From assembly GCF_032391395.1 (NCBI RefSeq), contig NZ_CP135916.1:1116001-1180000 (forward strand): a DNA stretch of 64,000 nucleotides. Reading direction: 5' to 3'. This DNA comes from Sphingomonas sp. Y38-1Y. Lineage in GTDB: Bacteria; Pseudomonadota; Alphaproteobacteria; Sphingomonadales; Sphingomonadaceae. Shown here piece after piece: positions 56,836-64,000 of this stretch. The number at the start of each line of letters is the position of its first letter. Within the stretch, counting starts at the first letter, position 1. A program made the translations under genes and the position numbers. A model generated the notes under the pieces. It was not told the DNA's origin. It did no database searches and worked only from the letters and a program-made list of their open reading frames with translations.

Positions 56836-59403
56836 TTAAGCCTTCGCCGTTCCCAACGCATCGGCGAGCATCCGGCGCATGTTGAGTGCGGTGTACGGCT
56901 TCTGCAGCACCGACCGATCCTCCAGCTCATCCGGCAGGACGAGCTGCTCGCCATAACCCGTCGCGAACACGAACGGGATGCCGCGCCGCGCGAGTTCCGC
57001 GGCGACCGGCAGGCTCGTTTCCGACCCCAGGTTGAAGTCGAGCACCGCCACCGTCACCGGCTCACGCTCCAGCTCGTCCATCGCCTGCTGGACGCTGTTG
57101 GCGGTGACGACCCGGGTGGCGCCCAGCGAGGTGAGAATATCCTCCGCGTCCATCGCGATGATGAGGCTGTCCTCGACCAGCAGCGCGACGCCGTCGATCG
57201 TCTGGGTGGAGTCGCTGACCGCAGTGTCGCGGGGGTCGGGCGCAGGAAGCGTGTGCTGCGGCGCGCCGGCATCGGCGCCGATGCTGACATGGCGCGACGG
57301 GATGAGCAGGTCGACCTCGAGCCCGCCGAGCGCATAGCGCACCGCCGCGCGCCCACCGAGATCGTAGGGGACCGATCGCTGGATGATCGTCGTGCCGAAG
57401 CCCTGACGTGTCGGTGCCTGGACCGGCGGGCCGCCGCGCTCGCGCCACTCGATCAACAGGTCACCCATGCCGTCGGTATGCCACTCGATCGCGACGGTTC
57501 CGTTGTCCGACAGCGCGCCGTACTTGGCCGAGTTGGTCATCAGCTCGTGCAGCACCAGCGCCAGCGTCGAGAAGGCCTGCGGGCTGAGCAGCGCGGGCTC
57601 GCCGGTGAGCTGGAGGCGTGAGGCACGGCCGCCGAGATACGCCGCCGCCTCGGTCTCAATCAGGCGCTTCAAGGGCGCCGGGGACCAATTGTCCTGCGTG
57701 ATCTGGTCATGCGCGCGGGCCAGCGCCTCGATCCGCCCCTCCAGCATCCGCATATAGGTCTCGCTGTCCGCCTGCGGGTCGCGCGACTGGCGCACGAGGC
57801 CGCGGATCAGCGACAGGATGTTGCGGACGCGGTGGTTGAGTTCGGCGATCAGCAATTCCTGCCGCTCCGCCGCGCGCCGCCGCTCTTCCTGCGCATCGTC
57901 GGATAGACGCAGCACCACCTCGATCAGCGAGGCGCGCAGCATCTCGGCAACGCGCAGCTCCGCCTCGTTGAAGGGTTCGGAGCGGCCGCGCACTTCCTCG
58001 CGCCATGCCTCGAAGCTCTTGCGGGGAGAGAGGCGCGCGCCGTTGGGGCCCCAGGTCGCCGGCTTGTGCGGATCGCCGCCCCAGGTGACCGCGCGCACGC
58101 GTTCTTCGCGGAACAGCATCACGTAATCGCGCGGCGTCCGCGACAGGGGGAGGGCTAGCAGCCCGGCGCCGCGATCGGACCAGGCCTCGGCCTGAGGCAG
58201 CACGCCCGAGAGATGGTCGGTGGCGAAGATGTGCCCTGGGGTCATCGCGTTCAAACGGCGGGCGATCACCGGGATCGCCTCGGGCGGCGGGGTGCGGCCG
58301 GAGGTAGCCACCCGCCCGTCGAGCCAGATCGCGACGCCGTCGCAGGCGATCGTCGTCGCCAGCATCTCACCCAGATAATCGGGGTTGTCGAGCAGCTGCG
58401 CATTGCCCGCGATCGCGGCGAGCAGCCGGTCGGACGCGGCGCGCGCGGCGATTTCGTACGCCGCCATCGTCTTGCGTTCGCGGCTTTCGAGCTTGAAGGC
58501 GAACATCTGGCCGAAGAGCTCGGCGATCGAGCGGCGTTCGAACCCGGGCCGGCGCGGGCCGTAATGGTGGCAGGCGAACAGCCCCCACAGCTTGCCCTCG
58601 ACGATGATCGAGATCGACAGCGAAGCGCCGACGCCCATGTTCGACAGATATTCGACATGGATCGGGCTGACCGAGCGGAGCACCGACAGCGACAGGTCGA
58701 CGGGCTCGCCGCGCTCGTCCAGCGGGGGGAGGATCGGCGACGGCGCCGCTTCGATATCGGCGATGATGCGGAACGGCGTGCGCAGGTAGAGCGCGCGCGC
58801 CTGGCGCGGGATGTCCGACGCGGGATAGCGCAGGTCCATGAAGCTGCCGATGCCGCCGCGCACCGCCTCCGCCACCACGGTGCCGCTGCCGTCGCCGTCG
58901 AAGCGATAGACCATGACCCGGTCGAAGCCGGTCAGCGCGCGGACCTGGCGTGCGCCCTCGCGAAAGAAGGCGGGAAGGCTGTCGGTGGCGTCGAGCCGGC
59001 CGATCATCGCGCGGATCGTGCTTGCGGTGTCGCCGACGCCGACATCGTCGCTCGGCTCACCCTCGACGATGATGTCCGCGCCCGAGACATGGAGCGCGAA
59101 GTCGAAGCGGCGCCCGCTGGCGATCGCGACGCCGAACACGCGCTCGACCGCGTCCGCGCCGCGCAGCAGGGTCATGCGGTTGCGCAGCAGGTGGACCGCG
59201 TCTTCGCCGAACAGTTCGATCGCGGCGGCGCCGAGGGCCCCTTCGGCATCGATGCCGATGAACTCGGCGAGGTTGGCGCTGGCGCGGCGAACGATCCAGT
59301 CGGAGGAGAGCGCGACCAGAAAACCAAAGGGTTGGATCGCGCCGAGCAAGTGGATCGGTTCGCGATCACAATTGCCAAGATCGACCGGGACGACTTCCTG
59401 CAT
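56836..59403 (-). CDS. bphP: Bacteriophytochrome HWE histidine kinase with C-terminal receiver domain
   Basis: 855 aa. PAS domain (~15-115) with the biliverdin-attaching Cys12 in LGNCDREPIH; GAF (~130-300) with YPASDIPRQARALY; PHY (~310-490) with the tongue motif SPRKSF. The kinase is HWE/HisKA_2 type (H-box AELNHRVRNILSLI, LVLHELMTNSAKYG). A receiver domain follows (~735-850, phosphoacceptor in VAVLDFNLG). It senses red/far-red light. It starts directly after the heme oxygenase stop, so the chromophore enzyme and apoprotein are made together. Confidence 0.95.
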   Translation of the reverse strand: MQEVVPVDLGNCDREPIHLLGAIQPFGFLVALSSDWIVRRASANLAEFIGIDAEGALGAAAIELFGEDAVHLLRNRMTLLRGADAVERVFGVAIASGRRFDFALHVSGADIIVEGEPSDDVGVGDTASTIRAMIGRLDATDSLPAFFREGARQVRALTGFDRVMVYRFDGDGSGTVVAEAVRGGIGSFMDLRYPASDIPRQARALYLRTPFRIIADIEAAPSPILPPLDERGEPVDLSLSVLRSVSPIHVEYLSNMGVGASLSISIIVEGKLWGLFACHHYGPRRPGFERRSIAELFGQMFAFKLESRERKTMAAYEIAARAASDRLLAAIAGNAQLLDNPDYLGEMLATTIACDGVAIWLDGRVATSGRTPPPEAIPVIARRLNAMTPGHIFATDHLSGVLPQAEAWSDRGAGLLALPLSRTPRDYVMLFREERVRAVTWGGDPHKPATWGPNGARLSPRKSFEAWREEVRGRSEPFNEAELRVAEMLRASLIEVVLRLSDDAQEERRRAAERQELLIAELNHRVRNILSLIRGLVRQSRDPQADSETYMRMLEGRIEALARAHDQITQDNWSPAPLKRLIETEAAAYLGGRASRLQLTGEPALLSPQAFSTLALVLHELMTNSAKYGALSDNGTVAIEWHTDGMGDLLIEWRERGGPPVQAPTRQGFGTTIIQRSVPYDLGGRAAVRYALGGLEVDLLIPSRHVSIGADAGAPQHTLPAPDPRDTAVSDSTQTIDGVALLVEDSLIIAMDAEDILTSLGATRVVTANSVQQAMDELEREPVTVAVLDFNLGSETSLPVAAELARRGIPFVFATGYGEQLVLPDELEDRSVLQKPYTALNMRRMLADALGTAKA

Positions 59404-59940
59404 TTACGCTTTCATCCAGACACGCCCCGCTTGTCCGAACACTTCAAACACTGCGAGCGCCGACTTGACCGCGGCCTCGTCAGCCTCTGGCTGGTAGAGG
59501 ATCGCGTCGATCCGATCCAGCAGTTTTGCCCAGCTTCCGGGCGGTTGATCTGCATCAAGGAAGGCGGTCGGCAAGTCGGCGGGTACCTGCTTGCGCAGGA
59601 AGCGCGCGCCGTGCCGAGAGCCTTCGACGACGTAGAGTGCGCCGGCGACCTCGGGCAGGCTGGTGAAGGTGGGCGCGGGGACGGTGCTCGGTTCGAGGCC
59701 GAGTGCTGCCGCGTCGGCGACCAGCGCATCGCCGCGGCGGCGGCGAGGCCAGTCGTCGACGACTTCCGCCGCGCCGCTCGCATCGAGCGCGGCCTCGACC
59801 GCCAGCATCGCGCTCGCCTGCGCGCCGATGAAGCGGCGATACCCCTCGGCGCTGGTCAGGTCGAAGCCGGTGAACAGCGCGTCGAGGTCCTCATGCGCCT
59901 CGCGCGTCGCTTCGCGCAGCAGGCGATGTCCGTCCCTCAC
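59404..59940 (-). CDS. bphO: Heme oxygenase (biliverdin-producing, BphO type)
   Basis: 178 aa from a GTG at 59940 that overlaps the purB stop (GTGA). The proximal heme ligand is His16 in REATREAHEDLD; ALYVVEGSRHGARFL corresponds to the distal helix region. It opens heme to biliverdin, CO and iron. The gene abuts bphP. The open frame extends upstream into purB but that part is shadow. Confidence 0.88.
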   Translation of the reverse strand: MRDGHRLLREATREAHEDLDALFTGFDLTSAEGYRRFIGAQASAMLAVEAALDASGAAEVVDDWPRRRRGDALVADAAALGLEPSTVPAPTFTSLPEVAGALYVVEGSRHGARFLRKQVPADLPTAFLDADQPPGSWAKLLDRIDAILYQPEADEAAVKSALAVFEVFGQAGRVWMKA

Positions 59941-61277
59941 GCGGCGCCGAACACGCGCGCGAAGATCGTGTCGACGTGCTTGAAGTGATAGTCGAGGTCG
60001 AAGCGCGCTTCGATTTCCTCGGCGGGCAGGGCTGCGGCGACTTCCGGATCGGCCTTGAGCAGGTCGAGCAGCGACAGCGCACCGTCCGACTCCCACACCT
60101 TCATCGCGTTGCGCTGGACCAGGCGATAGCTGTCCTCGCGGCTCAATCCCGCCTGCGTCAGCGCGAGCAGCACGCGCTGTGAGTGGACGAGTCCGCCCAT
60201 GCGGTCGAGATTCTTCTGCATCCGCTCCGGATAGACGACGAGCTTGTCGACGACGCTGGTCAGCCGCGCGAGCGCGAAGTCGAGCGTGATCGTCGCATCG
60301 GGACCGATATAGCGCTCGACCGACGAGTGGCTGATGTCGCGCTCATGCCACAGCGCCACATTCTCGAGCGCCGGGGTGACATAGCCGCGGACCATGCGGG
60401 CGAGGCCGGTCAGGTTCTCGGTCAGCACCGGATTGCGCTTGTGCGGCATCGCCGACGAGCCCTTCTGCCCCGGCGAGAAATACTCCTCGGCCTCAAGTAC
60501 TTCGGTGCGCTGGAGGTGGCGGACCTCGGTCGCCAGCCGCTCGATCGAGCCGGCAATGACGCCCAGCGTCGCGAAGAACATCGCGTGGCGGTCGCGCGGG
60601 ATCACCTGGGTCGACACGGGCTCGACGGTCAGGCCCATCTTCTCGGCGACATGAGCCTCGACCGCGGGATCGATGTTGGCGAAGGTGCCGACCGCGCCGG
60701 AGATCGCACAGGTTGCGATATCCTCGCGCGCGGCGACCAGGCGGGTGCGGTGGCGCTGGAACTCGGCATGCGCCTGCGCCAGCTTGAGGCCGAAGGTGAC
60801 CGGCTCGGCATGGATGCCGTGGCTGCGGCCGATCGTCGGCGTCATCTTGTGCTCGCGCGCACGGCGTTCGATCGCTTCAAGGAGCGTGTCGAGATCGGCG
60901 ATCAGGATGTCGGCGGCGCGCGCGAGCTGCACCGCAAGGCAGGTGTCGAGCACGTCGGAGCTCGTCATGCCCTGATGCATGAAGCGCGCTTCCGGCCCCA
61001 CCTGTTCGGCAACCCAGGTGAGGAAGGCGATGACGTCGTGCTTCGTCACCGCCTCGATTGCGTCGATCGCGGCGACGTCGATCGGCACCTCGCCATCGGC
61101 GCTCTTGGCCTTTTCGTCGTTCCACCAGCGCCACAGCGCGTCGGCCGCCTCACGCGGGACGACACCCAGGTCAGCGAGCGCGTCGGTGGCATGTGCCTCG
61201 ATCTCGAACCAGATGCGCAGGCGCGCTTCGGGCGCCCAGATCGCGGTCATCGGCGCACGCGCGTAGCGGGGGACCAT
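59937..61277 (-). CDS. purB: Adenylosuccinate lyase
   Basis: 446 aa. Fumarase/aspartase superfamily signature GSSAMPHKRNPVLTENLTG, with MTSSDVLDT and TIGRSHGIHAEPVTFG blocks. It cleaves SAICAR and adenylosuccinate in purine synthesis. It is first in the purB-bphO-bphP unit, so phytochrome expression may follow a housekeeping promoter. Confidence 0.95.
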   Translation of the reverse strand: MVPRYARAPMTAIWAPEARLRIWFEIEAHATDALADLGVVPREAADALWRWWNDEKAKSADGEVPIDVAAIDAIEAVTKHDVIAFLTWVAEQVGPEARFMHQGMTSSDVLDTCLAVQLARAADILIADLDTLLEAIERRAREHKMTPTIGRSHGIHAEPVTFGLKLAQAHAEFQRHRTRLVAAREDIATCAISGAVGTFANIDPAVEAHVAEKMGLTVEPVSTQVIPRDRHAMFFATLGVIAGSIERLATEVRHLQRTEVLEAEEYFSPGQKGSSAMPHKRNPVLTENLTGLARMVRGYVTPALENVALWHERDISHSSVERYIGPDATITLDFALARLTSVVDKLVVYPERMQKNLDRMGGLVHSQRVLLALTQAGLSREDSYRLVQRNAMKVWESDGALSLLDLLKADPEVAAALPAEEIEARFDLDYHFKHVDTIFARVFGAA

Positions 61278-61485
61278 TTTTTTCCTTTCGCAGGCGGAAT
61301 CATCTCGTCGCGAAAGCGCAACGCAACTGCGACGAATCGTGCGCTAGCAAAGGACGAACGCAGTGGCAAACGCGGTTGCCTCGGGAACATGAACGTGAAG
61401 CAACGCATTGGATGCTGGCAATTCGGCAAGCAAACCCTATCTATAGCTTCGCACACAGAGATGTGAACAACTAGGAGAAAGACCG

Positions 61486-62007
61486 ATGTTGAAGCCTATT
61501 CTTCTGGCCAGTGCCATGATGATTTCGGCGCCCGTTCTTGCGCAGGAGGCCCCGCAGCAGGGCGCGACTTCTCCGCAGGCACAGCAGGCCGCCCCGGCAC
61601 AGCCGAACACTGAGACCGACGCGACGCCGGCCGAGACGGCCGCGCCGGCGCAGGAGTCGGCCGCAGCGGCCACCGCCGATCAGGGCAAGACGCAGGCGGC
61701 TCCCGCACAGAGCGCGGAGGCGGCGCCCGCCGCCGGTCAGCCGCAGCAGGCCAGCGCAACCCAGATCGCGCAGATCGTCGAGACCGAGTTCCCCAATTAT
61801 GATGGGGACAAGGACGGCGAGATCACCAAGGACGAGTTCGGCAAGTGGATGGTCGCGCTGCGCAGCGCGAGCGAGCCGGGCACCAACGCGCAGAGCGCCG
61901 AAGTCCAGACGTGGGTCGGCAACGCCTTTGCGAGCGCCGACGCGGACAAGTCGACCAAGGTGTCGAAATCAGAGCTGACGAGCTTCCTGTCGAAGGGCGC
62001 TTCCTAA
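61486..62007 (+). CDS. Secreted EF-hand protein
   Basis: 173 aa. Signal peptide ends VLA-QEAPQ. Residues ~20-95 are low complexity (Ala/Gln/Pro/Thr). One good EF-hand loop, YDGDKDGEITKDEFGKWM, and one degenerate loop, ADADKSTKVSKSELTSF, follow. Calcium binding in the periplasm is expected; the role is unknown. The 208-bp upstream gap to divergent purB should hold promoters for both; no clear box is assigned. Confidence 0.85.
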   Translation: MLKPILLASAMMISAPVLAQEAPQQGATSPQAQQAAPAQPNTETDATPAETAAPAQESAAAATADQGKTQAAPAQSAEAAPAAGQPQQASATQIAQIVETEFPNYDGDKDGEITKDEFGKWMVALRSASEPGTNAQSAEVQTWVGNAFASADADKSTKVSKSELTSFLSKGAS

Positions 62008-62032
62008 GCTCCGGATCAACTGATCTCAGTGG

Positions 62033-62064
62033 CGGCCGCCGGTTCCATAAGGAGCCGGCGGCCG
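62033..62064. terminator. Hairpin between convergent EF-hand and helical protein genes
   Basis: 14-bp stem CGGCCGCCGGTTCC / GGAGCCGGCGGCCG with one G-T type mismatch and loop ATAA. It sits in the 65-bp convergent gap and may stop transcription in both directions. Confidence 0.55.
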
Positions 62065-62072
62065 TCGCCGTT

Positions 62073-63758
62073 TCAGGGCCGGCCCGGTCGCGGTGGGGCG
62101 GCGCCCAGCGGCGTTCGATTGGCCGTGCCGGGGATCGGCGGCGAGGCGCGGTTGGGCGCGGGGGGCGAGCCGCGGTTTGCGGCCGTCGGGATCGGCGGCG
62201 GCGCCCGGTTCGGTGCCGGCGAGCTCAACGGCCCGCGCCCGGCGGTGCTGGGAACCGGCGGCGGCGTGCGGGTCGGCGGCCCGCCGGAGAGCGCACCGCG
62301 ACCGACCGTGCTCGGCACCGGCGGCGGCGTGCGTGCCGGCGGCAGGCTGGCGACGACGTTCGGCGCACGCTTCGGCACCGGTGGTGGAAGGCGGATCACC
62401 TCCACGGTCGCCTCGAAACGAGCGGCGGCGGGCGCGCTGCTGTCGGCGCCGGGGCCCTTGGCCATCTGAACGAACTCGACGAAATCCTTGATCGTGCCCT
62501 GGCTGTCGTTGATGATCGTGCTGGTCAGGCCGGCGATCTTGACGGCACTGTCCACCTCCACGCCCGTGCCATAGGCGCCGCCGGCAAAGGCGAGGTTGCC
62601 GAGGATTTTGACGACGTTGCTGATGATCTCGATCGCGCGGGGATGCTTCTCGATCGCGTTGATCTGGCCCATCAGCGTATCGAAGACGGTATAGCCGTCC
62701 ATGCCCTGCTGATATTTGGCGTAGGCGCTGCTGACCGTGAAGTTCGCGCTGAAGCGGAACGCCTTTTCGGTGGCGTCGAGCAGTTTGTTCTCACGCTTGC
62801 TGCCGTCGAGCAGGCGGGCGATGCGCTTTTCCAGCTTGTCGAGCCCCGGCATCGTTTTGGGATCGACGCCGGGATTGGCCTTCTTCCAATCGTCGATCTG
62901 ATCGATCAGCGCGAACAGCTCGGACGCGAAGCGGTTGGCGAGCGTATAGAGATGGCCGCACTTGCCCTTCAGCACCTCCATGTCGCCCTTGATCTTGCCC
63001 ATGCTGGGAATGAGCTGGCGGTTGATGAAGGGAGCGACCTCGACCAGCGGCAAGAGGCCGATCGCCTCGCCGATCGCCGAAGCCGCCTGGACGCCGCGGC
63101 CAAGGTGCACGCTCTTCTGATAGGCGGCGAGCAGCGTGTGGATCGAATTGTCGATCCGCTTCATCTGATCGTCGACATCGCGCAGGCACTCGGCGACCTT
63201 TGCCACCGTCTGCGCGAGCACGCGCGCACCGCCGACGATCGACATGGCGATGCTGGCGCCGCCGGTCGGCACCGCAAGCGCGGTCGAGGCGAGCGTCAGC
63301 GTGATGCCGACCGCGCAGAAGATGAGGTCGCGGCGCTGCTTCTTGTAATAGTCGCCCCACGCCTTGTTCATCTCAGCATGACGATCGAGCAGCGCGCCGA
63401 CGATGCGGTCGACATCGGCCTGATGCGCCTTGAGGACGTTGTTGGCCTGCGTCGTCGCGATGATCGGCGACTGCGCGCGCTTGGCGATCGGCGTCAGTTC
63501 GGGTCCCGAGAAGCTCTTGACGAGGTCGCGGACCTTCTCCTGCATCACCGCCTTCAGCATCGGCGCACCCTGGATCAGGGTATAGGCCTCTGCGGTCAGC
63601 TGGATCTCATACTTGAGCCCGACCGACGCGAATTGGTTCCAGCGTTCGTCGCGCGGCTGTGACGGCCCCGTCGAGGCGCGCGGCTCGCCGACCCGCGCCA
63701 TCGCGGCCAGGTTCGACTCCCAGATGTTCAGCTTGTGCGGAAACGTCCCTGCCGGCAT
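62073..63758 (-). CDS. Large helical protein with hydrophobic hairpin and proline-rich repeat tail (unknown)
   Basis: 561 aa from the ATG at 63758, which has GGGGGAGGAA eight bases upstream. No signal peptide. Residues ~40-140 and ~185-440 are predicted long amphipathic helices. Between them, residues ~145-182 are a hydrophobic, Gly/Ala-rich hairpin (LIFCAVGITLTLASTALAV, then GGASIAMSIVGGARVL), a layout seen in alpha-helical pore-forming toxins. The last ~105 residues hold five repeats with PPPVP/PPPIP cores separated by STxGRG and PAPNR words. I do not recognise the family. Toxin or contact-dependent effector is a hypothesis only. Confidence 0.7.
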   Translation of the reverse strand: MPAGTFPHKLNIWESNLAAMARVGEPRASTGPSQPRDERWNQFASVGLKYEIQLTAEAYTLIQGAPMLKAVMQEKVRDLVKSFSGPELTPIAKRAQSPIIATTQANNVLKAHQADVDRIVGALLDRHAEMNKAWGDYYKKQRRDLIFCAVGITLTLASTALAVPTGGASIAMSIVGGARVLAQTVAKVAECLRDVDDQMKRIDNSIHTLLAAYQKSVHLGRGVQAASAIGEAIGLLPLVEVAPFINRQLIPSMGKIKGDMEVLKGKCGHLYTLANRFASELFALIDQIDDWKKANPGVDPKTMPGLDKLEKRIARLLDGSKRENKLLDATEKAFRFSANFTVSSAYAKYQQGMDGYTVFDTLMGQINAIEKHPRAIEIISNVVKILGNLAFAGGAYGTGVEVDSAVKIAGLTSTIINDSQGTIKDFVEFVQMAKGPGADSSAPAAARFEATVEVIRLPPPVPKRAPNVVASLPPARTPPPVPSTVGRGALSGGPPTRTPPPVPSTAGRGPLSSPAPNRAPPPIPTAANRGSPPAPNRASPPIPGTANRTPLGAAPPRPGRP

Positions 63759-63856
63759 GCGCCGTTCCTCCCCCCGGATTCGACTTGACGGCATCGCATC
63801 AAGTCGGCGCGTTTATTATCGTTTCGACCGGTCGTTAGCGAATCAATTCTTGAGCG

Positions 63857-64000
63857 CTACATGAGGCCCATTGCGCGAAGGCTGGCATGGCCGTCGGTGC
63901 CGATGACGAGATGATCGTGGACGGCGATGCCGAGCGGCTTGCCCGCGGCGACGATGGTGCGCGTGAGGTCGATGTCGGCGCGGCTGGGCTGCGGATCGCC
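63857..64000 (-). CDS. radC: RadC-family JAB protein, C-terminal fragment (cut by window)
   Basis: Only the last 47 codons are in view, ending at TAG 63859-63857. The sequence [20 protein letters not shown] followed by [17 protein letters not shown] is the C-terminal end of the MPN/JAB metalloprotease-like RadC domain, starting just after the HxHPSGDPxPS motif. The gene starts beyond the window edge. RadC's role is unsettled despite its DNA-repair name. Confidence 0.9.
   Translation of the reverse strand, partial: GDPQPSRADIDLTRTIVAAGKPLGIAVHDHLVIGTDGHASLRAMGLM

Overview
The window is a 64 kb chromosomal stretch of a high-GC alphaproteobacterium, most probably a Sphingomonas-like member of the Sphingomonadaceae. 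Four things point there: a recA promoter carrying the alphaproteobacterial LexA site GTTC-N7-GTTC, a three-subunit proton-translocating transhydrogenase, a LOV-HTH blue-light regulator of the EL222 type, and short palindromic repeat doublets between many genes. I see no rRNA, tRNA, CRISPR array, prophage or complete insertion sequence. Most of the window is core metabolism, broken up by small accessory pieces.

Layout. 1-4.4 kb: tail of a molybdenum hydroxylase, a GH16 glycosidase and an ATP-dependent DNA ligase. 4.6-8 kb (minus strand): LOV-HTH regulator, lptA, lptC, a short RNase D and a TerC membrane protein. 8.2-11.3 kb (plus): a glycine-rich double cold-shock protein, glutaminyl cyclase, a glutathionyl-hydroquinone reductase and a lipoprotein. 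11.6-14.7 kb: an ABC exporter divergent from recA. 14.8-23 kb (minus): a TCA-cycle block mdh / GIY-YIG nuclease / sucD / sucA / sucB / lpdA. 23.2-26.5 kb (minus): SDH-L dehydrogenase, zapE, a thioesterase and sdhB. 26.7-33.1 kb: a uronate-catabolism locus (kdgK divergent from uxaC-uxuB, a LacI regulator, an outer-membrane channel). 33.1-38.2 kb: a sigma-54 response regulator divergent from a tiny cytochrome oxidase subunit IV gene and the pnt operon, which carries a PH-domain gene inside it. 38.3-45.1 kb: an unknown secreted protein, a glutarate pair (gcdH plus CoA-transferase), TadE/TadG-like genes and a beta-barrel protein. 45.3-50.1 kb: parE with two secreted TonB-C-terminus-like proteins and a DUF815 ATPase. 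50.3-53.4 kb (minus): dmeRF metal efflux and a copper chaperone operon. 53.6-56.7 kb: dnaK-dnaJ. 56.8-61.3 kb (minus): purB-heme oxygenase-bacteriophytochrome. 61.5-64 kb: an EF-hand protein, a large helical protein with a proline-rich repeat tail, and the end of radC.

How the genes work together. mdh, sucAB, lpdA, sucD and sdhB cover much of the TCA cycle, but sucC and sdhCDA are not in the window. uxaC, uxuB and kdgK take glucuronate toward KDPG, lacking only mannonate dehydratase; a perfect LacI-type palindrome lies in the kdgK/uxaC divergent promoter. Two photoreceptors sit in one window: a blue-light LOV-HTH protein behind lptA, and a red-light bacteriophytochrome co-transcribed with the heme oxygenase that makes its bilin.

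The most unusual items are (i) a GIY-YIG nuclease gene bracketed by inverted copies of a repeat that elsewhere in the window occurs as an empty doublet, which looks like an autonomous/non-autonomous pair, and (ii) a 561-residue protein with a pore-former-like hydrophobic hairpin and five PPPVP-type repeats at its C-terminus. All calls come from reading the sequence; no database search was possible.
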